From Paraspadella gotoi (taxonomy: Eukaryota > Chaetognatha), in the NCBI GenBank assembly GCA_051294375.1, contig CM119271.1:10259225-10323224 (forward strand): a stretch of DNA of 64,000 nucleotides, written 5' to 3'. A program made the translations under genes and the position numbers. Below are positions 44,601 to 55,559 of the stretch, one piece after another. The notes below the pieces were generated by a model. The model did not search any database. It worked only from the letters and a program-made list of their open reading frames with translations, and had not been told where the DNA came from. The stretch's first letter is position 1. Each line of letters opens with the position of its first letter.

Positions 44601-44999
44601 TCATCGATCCTCTCCTTACTCAACCGTTCTCTTCTGACGTCACCGTCTCCTCGAAACAAGGAGCGGAAGCGGGGAGGAGGAAGGGAGGAAGGAAAGGGAG
44701 GAAAGGGAGGAAGGGAAAGGGAGAAGGAAAGAGGGAAGAGAAAGGAAAGGGATGGAAGAGAAAGGGAAGGAAGGAGGGGGCAAAGTGGAGTGAAGAGAGT
44801 AAAGGAAAATGAGAAGGAAGGGAGGGAAGGAGGGAGGAAGGGAGGAAGGAAGGCAGGAAGGGGAGAAAGAGAGAGAGGAAGGGAAGAAGCGAAGGAAGGA
44901 AGGAAAGGGAAGGAAGGTTTGAGGAAAAAAGGATAAGGAAACGGAGGAAGGGAGAAGAAAAGGAGGAAGGGAGGAAGGAAAGGAGGAAGGGAAGAAAGG

Positions 45000-45249
45000 A
45001 AAGAGAAAGAGAAGAAGAAAAGGAAAAGGTAATGGACAACAGTTAAAATGAAAGAAAGAGGTGAAAAAGAGAAATTAGAAAAGAAAGAAAGGGGGAAGGA
45101 AAAAAAAATAAACCGAGGCAAAGTCGACGCAGTGCTCAGTAGAAAACCGAGTTTTTTATTTTCTGCTTCGACTATTCATCTCTTCCTTTCTCTTAATATC
45201 TTTTCTCTCTCTCTCGCCCCCACCGTCTCTCTCTCTCTTCTCTCTCTCT

Positions 45250-45301
<52 letters not shown>

Positions 45302-45640
45302 CATTTTTTCCTTTTTAAAGAATTTCATCTATTTCTCTTCTTCTCTCCTCTTTCCGCGGTTTTGAGTTTTTCTTTCCTTTAATGGCGAACCTAATTTTTT
45401 CTTTCCAACTATTTCCTCACTGTAGACATTAATTTCCTCGTTTTTTCTTTCTTCCTCGCATCTAACAACAACAACAAAACAACAACAACAACGACGACGA
45501 ATCAAAACCTTTCAGATCTCTATATATCCGCTCGTCTTTTATATATAGATTAACGAGCGATCGAGTTGAAAATTGGCAGAGAACAGGAAGGTAAGCATCA
45601 TCTCGCCATAAATTGCAGGGGGCGATCTCGTTAACGTCGN
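45000..45640. repeat. Right arm of the inverted duplication
   Basis: Reverse complement of 42600-43270 with few small indels; it ends at a 25-N gap (45640-45664). The arms are separated by about 1.7 kb. Confidence 0.85.
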
Positions 45641-45664
45641 NNNNNNNNNNNNNNNNNNNNNNNN

Positions 45665-46110
45665 GAGAGAGAGAGAGAGAGAGAGAGAGATACCCATAAA
45701 CAAACGCCCATTCTCGATCAGCGTGGGACTGCCCTCGCCTGAATGGAGAAAGCTTTCTGCGGCCAAAATCTTTTTGACCGATGACCAGAAACAGAAATTT
45801 TTGCTTTTTCTCTCCCGATCGGTTGTGAAGTCCCGTTTAGTCTTTGAAATAAGAAATATGCTACGAAAACAGAAAGACATTTTTTGAAAAAATAGTAAAG
45901 TTTAAAACTTTTGGGTTTTATTTTACAAAACAATTAAAGATCCAATAAATGATAATAATAATATTGCTCACTAATGATTAGTAATAAAAGCCTGTTTTAA
46001 AACAATAATTTCAAAATATTAACTTGGAGTTGATTGAGCGCTTTAGATATTATCATAATCACATTAAAAAGGAATTGTAAATATGCTACATCTTGATTAA
46101 AAATATTACT
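45665..46110. other. Unannotated AT-rich sequence
   Basis: No gene recognised; begins with a GA tract. Confidence 0.5.
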
Positions 46111-46113
46111 TAA

Positions 46114-46375
46114 GGGTCTTTTCATACAATTGAAACATTCTTTGAAACATTACATATACCACTTCATTGATAGGGAAGCCAGGTACTCTGGGAGTGAATA
46201 AACGAGACTGTGAGAGAGTCTTGATTGAAAGCTTGCAGGGACCTGCTATGTCATTATCTTGTAAGAGTGATGGAGGCCTTAAACCACCAAAGCCTGTCCA
46301 ATGTCAAGGGCAAGATAGCTTATTTAATAAATGAATGGATAATTTATATATTGGTTTTTACCAATTTCATAGCCA
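46114..46375 (+). repeat. Dispersed structured repeat R1, copy 3 (longest)
   Basis: Starts near ggtcttttcatacaattg and ends near ttaccaatttcat. The core has GCAG-GGAC-CTGC, a stem TTATCTTG (46254-46261) with CAAGATAG (46311-46318), and an inner AGGC/GCCT hairpin. One stem pair that is C-G in copies 1-2 is T-A here. Confidence 0.65.
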
Positions 46376-46634
46376 AGCATAGTCCGTCTTCTGTATTAGG
46401 CGTCAAAGAAGCAATTCTCCCACACCCCCTCTCACAGCATCTCTTTCTTCAACCGCAGCGTCAGCACAGTATTCCCCAGCGCAGCAGCTCTTTTTCCTCA
46501 CCTCCCATCAACACTGCAGCACCACTTTCCCCAGCCTCAGCAATGACTAAGGGACGTCCCGTGACGCGAGACTCTGACCATAACAAAGGGCGCGGCCGAA
46601 TCCCGGTCTGAGCGGGGAAACAGAAATCCCAAAA

Positions 46635-47015
46635 CAATTTTCTTTCTTTCTTTCTTTCTTTCTTTCTTTTTCTCTTGTTTTCTCTCTGTCTCTTTTTCTA
46701 TCTTCTCATATTCCTTTCTTTATTTTTTTTCGTTCTTTGTTTTTCCTTCTACTTGCCGTCTCTTTCTTCTTATCTTCCCTTATTTCTTACCTCTTTCTCT
46801 CTTTATTTCTTCTTTTCTCCCTCATTTTTTTCTCTCTCTCTTTCTTTTTATCTATTCTTTCTTTCTTTCTATCTTCCTTTCTCTCTTTCTTTCTTCTTTT
46901 CTTTTCTCTCCCTCATTTTTTTTCTCTCTCTTTCTATCTATTCTTTCTGTCTTTCTATCTTCCTATCTTTTTTTCTTTATTTCTCATCTTCTCTTCCCCC
47001 CCTTTTTTTTCCCGA
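46635..47015. repeat. Pyrimidine-rich tract (CTTT/TC)
   Basis: About 380 bp of interrupted pyrimidine repeat. Confidence 0.85.
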
Positions 47016-47019
47016 TATA

Positions 47020-48230
47020 TTCTTCGCGATGTTTGTAATATATATGCGAACATATCGAACCAACTAGAAACGTTTTTTCCCTAAATCGATCGTTCAAGTT
47101 TATCCTTTGTATGTTTTTCTTTGCTTATCTCCTCGTTGAACAAACTTACCGTCCACCGTGTATACAAACTGACAACGATTGTTTGCGCCGGATCGACCGA
47201 CAGAACCGAGAGAGAGAAAAAAAAAAGATCGACTAATAAAGTTGTACGAGATTACGAACGTTCGCGCGTAATCACCCTGTAAATCACGCTGTAAATCACG
47301 CTGTAATCTTGAATCATTTTTGTGATATATATTTCCTTATTTGAATCACTCTAGTTGGTAGATCTTGATTTATCATTTCTTTATCATTAATTCTTCTAAT
47401 TAATATTTCTCATCATTTTTAATTTGTTTCACCGAAGTTTACGACTTAATTTATCCGTATAATAATTATTCATCACAACTTCATCATCATCGTCGATCAT
47501 CACTTCCCTGTCATCATCACTCCTGTTCGATACTTGTTTATCACTTCTTTATCACTTCTTTATCACTTCTTGTTCCGACTTCGAAACGTTTTTTTTTCTT
47601 TTTCGTCCNNNNNNNNNNNNNNNNNNNNNNNNNCACGCGAAATGAAGGAGAACGCAGAAAAAAATGAAAAAAAAACTTATTGTTTCTGGCCCAAACTTAG
47701 TTCGTTTGCACCTGACGATGCCCATGAGGCCCGGAGAAGTAGGAGAGAAGAACGAGAGAGAGAGAAGCAGAGGAGGAGAGAGGAGAGAGAGAGAAAGGAG
47801 AGAGGAGAGAGAAGACGAAAGAGAGAGAGATGAGAGAGAGAGAGAGGATGAGAAAGGATAGATAGAGAGAGAGAGAGAGGATCAGGACAACGGAGAACAA
47901 GCAAAGGCGGTTTTAAGAAGCGTAGTCGAAACATTAGCCGATGAGTGGGTATGGACTCAATCACCCTCGATCGACGACAACTACAAAGACGGGACGAACG
48001 AATCGACGACCGGCTCACGACGACGACGAACGGGTTTTTTTTCTCCACCGCGCAAAAAAAGACGATGACGAATGACACGCAGACGCGTCGGAAGACGACG
48101 ACGACGACGTAAAAACCGGGGGGAAATAAAAAAACAAAGGCGGGAAGGGCCGAAAGGTGTCGTTGCAGCGGACACCCATCGCGTTTTTTGGAAACGACTA
48201 CTTATTCTTGTGTAACTATTGTTGATGAGG
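47020..48230. other. Unannotated sequence with GA and GAC tracts
   Basis: AT-rich DNA with a short three-fold aatcacgctgta repeat (47270-47305), a 25-N gap (47609), a GA tract (47745-47880) and a GACGACGA patch (48000-48110). No gene was recognised. Confidence 0.5.
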
Positions 48231-48395
48231 GAAAGGTAAGATAGCGGGAGCGCGGCAAGGGGAGACAGCGGCGGCAGCGGGCGGAGGGGTACGATACGGT
48301 AGCGCGGGAAGCGGCTGAGGCGGAGGGCTGGCAGGAAGGGGCGAGCGGCGCGGAGGCGCGCGAAATCGCGATTGCGAATTTTTCTAGCGCGGAGA
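48230..48395. promoter_or_regulatory. CpG/GC-rich promoter-like patch
   Basis: GC-rich sequence (gcgggagcgcgg, cggcggcagcgggcgg, gcgaaatcgcgattgcg) between GA tracts. No adjacent coding exon was recognised. Confidence 0.25.
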
Positions 48396-48984
48396 ATTTT
48401 GTACAGAAATTAAAAACGGCGAGTTAGAAGAGCAGGTACGGGAAGGGGAGGGAAGACAGAGAGATAGGAGCGGAAAGGAGAGTGAGAGAGAGAGAGAGAC
48501 TCTTGGGGTCAGGTGTCGGATCGATTTTACGATCGACGAGAGAGAGAGGAAGAGAGAGAGAAAGAGAGGGACGATGAGAGAGAGAGCAGAGGGGAGAAAG
48601 AGAGGAGAGAGGAGAGAGCATACATGTTTTCCTTCGGCGCCGCTGTTACGACGTCGGAGGGGGAAAAATAAGCCATGGGTGATTCGTGACTATCGCGGCC
48701 ATGTTTTAAGTGTCGTAGAAGTAGGGTATAGCTATCGCAAAAAGTTGATCAAGACGTAATATAATAATTTTCGGAAAGTTTGAAGTTTATTTCTTCCAAA
48801 AACAAATGTTATTGCCTTTTGGAAGAAAATAATGTTTATTCAGGAGAAATGATTTATTATCTAATTGTTATTTAATATTTTCTTTCATAAAATGGTCTTT
48901 TGATTGAGGAAACTTAAATACTGTGGAATTTTTTAAACTACGATAAAATGGTAAAGCGAGTCATTAAAGCTTGTAGATTTCTGG

Positions 48985-49195
48985 TATTGTGATAGAATAG
49001 AATAGAATTAAAATATAATGGAAGTAGAATACAATAGAGATAAAATAGAATGACAATGAATAGAATACAATAGGAATACAATGCAATAGAATATAATCAT
49101 TATAGAATAGAATAGAATTAGAATAGAATAGAATAGATAGTAATAGAATAGAATAGATTATAAAATAGATAAAATAAATACAATAGATAGAAATC
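48985..49195. repeat. GAATA/TAGAATAGAA minisatellite
   Basis: About 200 bp of tandem agaatagaat-like units with drift. Confidence 0.85.
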
Positions 49196-49604
49196 TCTCT
49201 CTTTTTTAAAAAAAAAGGCAATTGCCAGTCGAATAAAAAATCTTTGAAACGCGATTCACATCATATTTCGTCTTAGAAAAAAAAAAAAAAAAAAAAAAAG
49301 AAGCCGAGAATGACTTTTCTCGATTCTCCTCGACGAGTAATTTCGAACAAAATAGCTCGTCGGATTTAGATGCTCATTTTCGAGCGCGTTATGATTAGTT
49401 TTATTACGTCGGAGGGAGACAGAGTCGCGAGAGAGAAATTAAGGGGAGAGAGAGTCGCGAGAGAGAGAGAGAGAGATTAAGGGGACAGGGTAAAGAATTA
49501 AGGGAACGGAAGAAAGAATTAAGGGGATAGAGTGGTTCTCTAAAATGGATCGTTTTTGCCGTCGAATTTTCCATCGTAATGACAGAGGGAGCTAAATGAA
49601 AAGT

Positions 49605-49625
49605 CTCTCTTTCTCTCTTTCTCTT

Positions 49626-49682
<57 letters not shown>
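49605..49682. repeat. (CT)n tract
   Basis: Pure pyrimidine microsatellite preceding a T run. Confidence 0.9.
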
Positions 49683-49684
<2 letters not shown>

Positions 49685-49804
49685 TTTTTTTCACTTTCAC
49701 GCGTTCTTGATCAAACTCAATCAAAACATCGCCCGTCGGCTGCCGCTAGTTTTTTTTCCTCCCCTTAAGACCAAGAAGGAAAGAAGTTTAAATCGTTTTC
49801 GTCG

Positions 49805-50080
49805 CCGAGAGAATCCGGCAAGAGATCCCGGCAAGAGAAACGAGTCCCGGCAAAAAAGGAAAGTCGGCGGGAATGAAATCCGGCAAACGTTCAAGTCGGC
49901 AGAACCGAGCAAAGCTAGCAAAGCAAAGGAAAGTAAGACCGAAGTCGACGGGAATTTGATCCGGAAATAGCGAATTCGGCAGAAACGAGATCCGGCGATA
50001 GTGAAGTCGGCTAAAACGAGTTCCGGCTAAACCAAAGACGGCAATAGCGAAGCCATCGAGATCCGGCTATTGAGAAGGAT
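49805..50080. repeat. CCGGCAA / AAGTCGGC degenerate minisatellite
   Basis: Alternating gatccggcaa and gaagtcggcagaa units spaced about 15-20 bp. The plus frame across it (ENPARDPGKRNESRQKRK) is open but irregular and not recognised. Confidence 0.55.
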
Positions 50081-50853
50081 TTTCAAAGTAGGATTAGATT
50101 CTGGCATCAACGGGTTTGGAAAGGCAGAAGAAAATGACTCACATAATCACATCGATGAAGGAAAAATAGCGCGGTGTTGGATTGAAAGAGGGAAAAAGTT
50201 AAAATGAGAGTGAATGAATGTGAGAATGAATTTGAGAGTGAATGTGAGAATGAATGATTGAAAAGTGAAGGAGTGAAAGAGTTAAAACGACAATAAAAGA
50301 TTGAAATTGACTAAACGGTGAAATAACATTAGAGATAGAAAATATATTATTTATTCGTTACAATATGGTTACAATATCCTTACAGCATTTTCTTCTAAAT
50401 CGTAAAATATAATGAAGTCGAGAAAAGAAGCCAGACGCTGGTCTCGGCGTCCAAGGTCAGTTCTCGATCAGCGCAGANNNNNNNNNNNNNNNNNNNNNNN
50501 NNNNNNNNNNNNNNNNNNNNNNNNNNNNNNNNNNNNNNNNNNNNNNNNNNNNNNNNNNNNNNNNNNNNNNNNNNNNNNNNNNNNNNNNNNNNNNNNNNNN
50601 NNNNNNNNNNNNNNNNNNNNNNNNNNNNNNNNNNNNNNNNNNNNNNNNNNNNNNNNNNNNNNNNNNNNNNNNNNNNNNNNNNNNNNNNNNNNNNNNNNNN
50701 NNNNNNNNNNNNNNNNNNNNNNNNNNNCGATGAATATGAAGCTCAAGATTCCATATTTGGTCAAGGAGAATCGGAGCCGAGAGAGTTTCCATCTTCTCTT
50801 TTCCCGTCCGGAGATAAATAACAACAACAACGACGACAACAACAAGGAAAAAA

Positions 50854-51093
50854 ATGGCGTCGGTGGCAGCGAAGGAGACGCGCGGGAGGAATCGGTGGCT
50901 GTTTTGGCCGAGGAGGCGATGGCATAACGTGGCAATGAGTGGCACGGCGTGGCATAACGTGGCAATGAGTGGCACGGCGTGGCATAACGTGGCAATGAGT
51001 GGCACGGCGAGGCATAACGTGGCAAGGTCCGATGAGAAACGGGGCACGAAGTCAGTATCGCCGCTGTTGATCTGGATATTTGAGCTGGGATGA
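50854..51093 (+). CDS. Small ORF with in-frame 30-bp minisatellite
   Basis: Starts at ATG in AAAAATGGCG and reads MASVAAKETRGRNRWLFWP, then RRRWHNVAMSGTA with the 10-residue unit WHNVAMSGTA three times, ending LLIWIFELG. The 30-bp unit keeps frame on all phases, so openness alone is weak evidence. No family is recognised. It may be exonic or simply repeat DNA. Confidence 0.25.
   Translation: MASVAAKETRGRNRWLFWPRRRWHNVAMSGTAWHNVAMSGTAWHNVAMSGTARHNVARSDEKRGTKSVSPLLIWIFELG
50931..51027. repeat. 30-bp minisatellite (TGGCATAACGTGGCAATGAG...)
   Basis: Three exact or near-exact 30-bp units and a partial fourth. Each unit itself contains three TGGCA-type decamers. Confidence 0.9.
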
Positions 51094-51099
51094 TTTGGC

Positions 51100-51640
51100 G
51101 AACTGAAAGGATCGGCCATAGGGGAATCAACAACGCTACAAAATCTCGAGGGTTTGGCGGCATTAGGGTGGAATTAACGACTAGGGTGGAGTGAAAGTTT
51201 GAAATCTAAATTTAGCAATTATATTTTCATTTTTACCCTCAAATAATGCCTAAATTTGAAATCGGGTTTTTTTTTAGTTCTGATTAAAATTCCTCATAAA
51301 ATGTTGTTAAAAGTAATTAAAATTTTTATCTTCAAGTATAAGAATGTCATTAAGTAGGTCAAAATTGCAATCAATTATAGTTTTAAGCTAAAAATTAAAA
51401 ACTGATATTGTAAATATGGTTTTCAGCGCACGTGACCTTTTTAATAAAATATATTTTAAAAGATAAATTATTATTTATTTTACCAGCTTTTTGCAAGTAA
51501 TTTAAAATTCAAAATTTTAAATTATCATTTTAAGATATTTAGCCCATTATATTCTTTTACTACTTGTATAGAATCTATACTATAGATGATAAATCAAATT
51601 GGATAAAGTTTGACCATTTTCACATCAACTCTCGTACTGC
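51100..51640. other. Unannotated AT-rich sequence
   Basis: No gene recognised. Confidence 0.5.
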
Positions 51641-51860
51641 CGCCTGCAGAACGAACGTGCCCGCGACCCAACGAGTTTTCTTGGCGGAAAGGGGCGGAAG
51701 GCTCTGTTGGCGCTAATTGGCGCAAAGGAGACGCGAGGGAATTGGCCTCTGGGTCATTTGGTTGGCGCGTTTGGGCGTGGGGGGGCGTTGTCGTCGAGGC
51801 GTGGGTTTGATTTGGGGGGGAGGGAGTGGGCGTAGAAGAAGAACTGGGCCAAGCGGGAAC
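51640..51860. promoter_or_regulatory. GC-rich patch with repeated TTGGCGC
   Basis: GTTGGCGCTAATTGGCGC (51706-51723) and GGTTGGCGCG (about 51760) give three E2F-like TTGGCGC sites in a GC-rich segment flanked by AT-rich DNA. No adjacent exon was recognised. Confidence 0.3.
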
Positions 51861-52189
51861 GAGTTGGATAAGAAGTTTAATATGATTAAGGAAATTAACT
51901 TCTGATTAACTCGAAAGTGAGATTTGAGAGAAACTAGGCAACGTTCGACACGGACTCGCCCGAATTTTTAAAGATTGTTTTTTTTTTTAAATATCATTAA
52001 AAAAAATTAGTTGTTTGTCATTTTGCTGGTAACGTATATGTTTGTATGAATCTGTGTCGTAATTTGAAATGAATAAAAACGACTCATTATTTAAGGTTAT
52101 TTTGAGCTTTTCTTGCTATGGATAAATGAAATCAAATTTAATATTAATAAGTATTTGAAGCACAATATTTAGAAGACTTACGCCTTCAT

Positions 52190-52290
52190 CATAGAATTGA
52201 ATTCTATGGAAAAACAACCTCATCTTTGACAGGATTCGAACCCAGATCCCCACGGCTCGTTAAATCAAGCGATTGAGCTCAGTAATGTAA
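52190..52290 (-). mobile_element. tRNA-derived SINE-like sequence with perfect B box
   Basis: On the minus strand GAGCTCAATCG resembles an A box and GGGTTCGAATCC (RC of 52232-52243) is a perfect B box, with an anticodon-arm-like hairpin between. It is followed by the palindrome CATAGAATT-C-AATTCTATG (52190-52208) and tgatgaaggcg. No acceptor stem is seen, so it is not a functional tRNA. Confidence 0.55.
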
Positions 52291-52569
52291 AGTTAAAACC
52301 AAAAGACTAATTCGGCGAAGACGCGTCGAATCTCGAAAAGCAACTGTACCCGCAGTTAGCCCAGATTCGGATGTAAAAACCCCTTTGTAATTTGCCCGCT
52401 CGTTGCTTCGCCTCATCTGCCCGCTCGTTGCTCGCCTTTGCTCGCTCGTTTCTGCGTCCAGAGTTCATCGGACTCTCGCCCCGTCGGCTTTTACTGCATA
52501 ATTCGCGATGTGTAGGTGTACGAAATCGTTGGCCAGTTGGGGATTTGGGGAGAAAAGAGAGAGGGAGTA

Positions 52570-52574
<5 letters not shown>

Positions 52575-52645
<71 letters not shown>
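52575..52645. repeat. (GA)n tract
   Basis: Pure GA microsatellite, continuing as GGAAA-rich purine DNA to about 52990. Confidence 0.9.
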
Positions 52646-52647
<2 letters not shown>

Positions 52648-53409
52648 GTGGACCGATGAGATATAGGAAAAGATAAGTGGAGATAATCAAGGGAAAGGAA
52701 GGAAAGGAGAAGAGGAGGAAAGAAAGGGAGAAAGGGAGGAGAAAAGGAAAGGAAAAAGAGAAGGAAAGGAAAAGAAAGAGAGGAAGAGGAGGAAAGGAAG
52801 GGAGGAAAGGAAAGAGAGGGGATAAAAAAGAGGGAAGAAGCTGAGGGGATGGATTCTGGATGTTGAAAGGGAGGAAAATAAGATTTTGAGAAGAAGAAGG
52901 AAGAAGAGGAGAAGGAAAGAAAGGAATAGAAGTGAAGAGAAGAAAGAAAAAAAAGAAAAAGAAAATAAAAGAAAAAGAAAAAGAAAAGAAGAGCGAAAGA
53001 GAGGCGAAGCCCATGTGGAAAGAAAACCCAACGCGTCGGCGAGGAAACGAAGGCGTTGGAAGAGCAAAGGCGAAAAACAAGCCACTGTGAGTCGCATCGC
53101 ACACTTTGCACGGCACACTGCTCATAATTGCACACTGACGCTTCATAAAAAAAAAAAATGAAGTCCGTTCGTCGGAGGCGACGAATAAAAAAAAAATAAA
53201 AAAAGGGGGCGGGATTATTTGACGAGGGTCGATCGAAGAAGAGGATCGACGCCGATGGAGAACAACTTGGATTATCTGGAGGATGTGGGTCAAATGGAGG
53301 GCGGGATGGTTGGAGGGCGGGGTGGTGGAGTGTAGGGAAGTGGGCGGAGGCGTCGACGGGCGAAGTCAGTCTCGTGGAAATCGGGTCGCGCGGGTCGAGA
53401 CTCGGCGTT

Positions 53410-54065
53410 TGTCGTCGTCGTCGTCGTCCTCATCAACAATATCCTCGATGTCAGTCTTAATTTCATCATCGTCGACGTCCTCCCTAATTTTTCTCATAAT
53501 TTTGTCGTCGTCGTCGTCGTCTCCATCTTACTTCCGTCAGCTTCATCATTATCGTCATCGTCGTCTCATCATTGTCGTCGCTCTCGTCTTCTTCATCGTT
53601 GTCATCATCGTTATCATCGTCATCGTCGTCATCGTTCTAATCGTTATAATCGTTGTTGTCATCGTTCTCTTCCTCGTCATCATTGTCGTTGTCGTCATAA
53701 TCGTCCTCAACGAAGACGAGGACGATGACAATGACGTCATTGTCATCGTCCTCGTCTTCCTGATTGTCGTTGTCATCGTCCTCCTCCTCGTCATCATAGT
53801 CGTCGTCATTATTGTCGTTGTCATCGTCTTCCTCATCATCGTTGTCGTCTTCCTCATCGTCGTTGTCATTGTCTCCTCCCAGTAAACATTGTCGTCATCA
53901 TCATTGTCGTCATCCTCATCTTCTTCATCATCATCATCGTTGTCACCATCGTTGTCATCATCGTTATCATCGTCCTCGTCATCATCGTTTTAATCATTGA
54001 CATCGTCATCATTGTCGTCGTCGTCTTCCTCATCGTCGTCGACGTCCTCCTCCTCCTCCTCCTCT
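53410..54065. repeat. GTC/ATC/CTC triplet array
   Basis: About 650 bp of imperfect TCN triplets with one reversal of strand (see palindrome). V/I/S and T/M frames are repeat translations; a minus-strand acidic D/E frame is interrupted. Confidence 0.85.
53712..53759. repeat. 48-bp perfect palindrome in the triplet array
   Basis: The 24 bases 53712-53735 are the exact reverse complement of 53736-53759, with the centre at TGACGTCA. It marks where the array switches from GAY to RTC triplets. Confidence 0.9.
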
Positions 54066-54069
54066 CTTC

Positions 54070-54565
54070 ATCGGCTCCGAATCAATTTGGTGTCCGAAGG
54101 ATTTTTTTTTTCCTTCGACGAAGAAATATTTTGTGTTTCGGTTCAGGTTTGCGTCAGATTAGCGATCGGATTGCGCTGGAGGGGGTGGAGTGGGGGAGAG
54201 TGAGAGAGGCACGGGGGGAAGAGCATGCGCGGGTCACGGCGTCACTTTTGTGAGACGTTAAAGTCGGTCAATCCATCTGTCGGATCCTTCCGTCAGTGAT
54301 GTATATTTTTTCACGCTGGGAAATTCTTTTCGTGAGTTTTTACCCTAGTATCTGTTGCAGTCAACAAGATTTAAAGCAAGGCCAGATATTATCAATATTT
54401 TATTTTTAAGTATAGTTATTTTTTTTATACCCCTTTTCATATTTCGTTCTCCTCTTTTTATATTTCGTTCTCCTCTTTTTCGCTCTGCTTATTTCTGACC
54501 CCTAAAAACCTCGGGGCGGAACAAGAGGCCTTTTGAGGGGCGAAGCCGGAGGCGAAGAAATTTAT
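54070..54565. other. Unannotated sequence
   Basis: No gene recognised; precedes the gap 54572-54777 and a CT tract. Confidence 0.5.
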
Positions 54566-54777
54566 GGTGACNNNNNNNNNNNNNNNNNNNNNNNNNNNNN
54601 NNNNNNNNNNNNNNNNNNNNNNNNNNNNNNNNNNNNNNNNNNNNNNNNNNNNNNNNNNNNNNNNNNNNNNNNNNNNNNNNNNNNNNNNNNNNNNNNNNNN
54701 NNNNNNNNNNNNNNNNNNNNNNNNNNNNNNNNNNNNNNNNNNNNNNNNNNNNNNNNNNNNNNNNNNNNNNNNNNNNN

Positions 54778-54813
<36 letters not shown>

Positions 54814-55316
54814 AGACAGAATCTGTTTATGAAGACTCCGTTTCCGTTCATATTTCTTTCGCTTTTTCTCTCTCCCACCCACTTGCATGGTATCAAANNN
54901 NNNNNNNNNNNNNNNNNNNNNNNNNNNNNNNNNNNNNNNNNNNNNNNNNNNNNNNNNNNNNNNNNNNNNNNNNNNNNNNNNNNNNNNNNNNNNNNNNNNN
55001 NNNNNNNNNNNNNNNNNNNNNNNNNNNNNNNNNNNNNNNNNNNNNNNNNNNNNNNNNNNNNNNNNNNNNNNNNNNNNNNNNNNNNNNNNNNNNNNNNNNN
55101 NNNNNNNNNNNNNNNNNNNNNNNNNNNNNNNNNNNNNNNNNNNNNNNNNNNNNNNNNNNNNNNNNNNNNNNNNNNNNNNNNNNNNNNNNNNNNNNNNNNN
55201 NNNNNNNNNNNNNNNNNNNNNNNNNNNNNNNNNNNNNNNNNNNNNNNNNNNNNNNNNNNNNNNNNNNNNNNNNNNNNNNNNNNNNNNNNNNNNNNNNNNN
55301 NNNNNNNNNNNNNNNN

Positions 55317-55486
55317 CGCCGCGGAGCCGCCGCAACCTCGCTGCAGCTCCGCCTCAGAGCCGCCTCGTTGCCGCGGAGCCGGAAGGCATTCACGCGGCGA
55401 CGTCGATCATCTTTCTCAGACGCGAAGTCTCTTCAGTCTTCGCTCGTCATCTCCGTCGAATCAATTTCAGTGACGTCGCAGCGAAA

Positions 55487-55487
<1 letters not shown>
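55317..55487 (+). promoter_or_regulatory. GC-rich 5'-UTR/promoter-like patch
   Basis: CpG-rich sequence right of a 418-base gap with TGACGTCGCAG just before an ATG at 55488. It could be the first exon of a gene, but the frame after the ATG is short. Confidence 0.3.
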
Positions 55488-55526
<39 letters not shown>

Positions 55527-55555
55527 GGAATTGGGCATGGGAATTGGGCATGGAT
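55488..55555. repeat. (GGGCAT)n hexamer repeat
   Basis: Seven GGGCAT units and two imperfect ones, starting at an ATG. Plus frames read MGMGMG or HGHGHG; the longest from 55488 stops after 23 codons. Confidence 0.9.
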
Positions 55556-55559
55556 ATGA

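Noticed and set aside
52232-52285. A functional tRNA gene
   Set aside because: No acceptor stem and an irregular anticodon loop; treated as SINE-like instead.
53283-53885. 200-residue V/I/S ORF
   Set aside because: Translation of a GTC/ATC triplet array; the frame simply lacks stops by composition.
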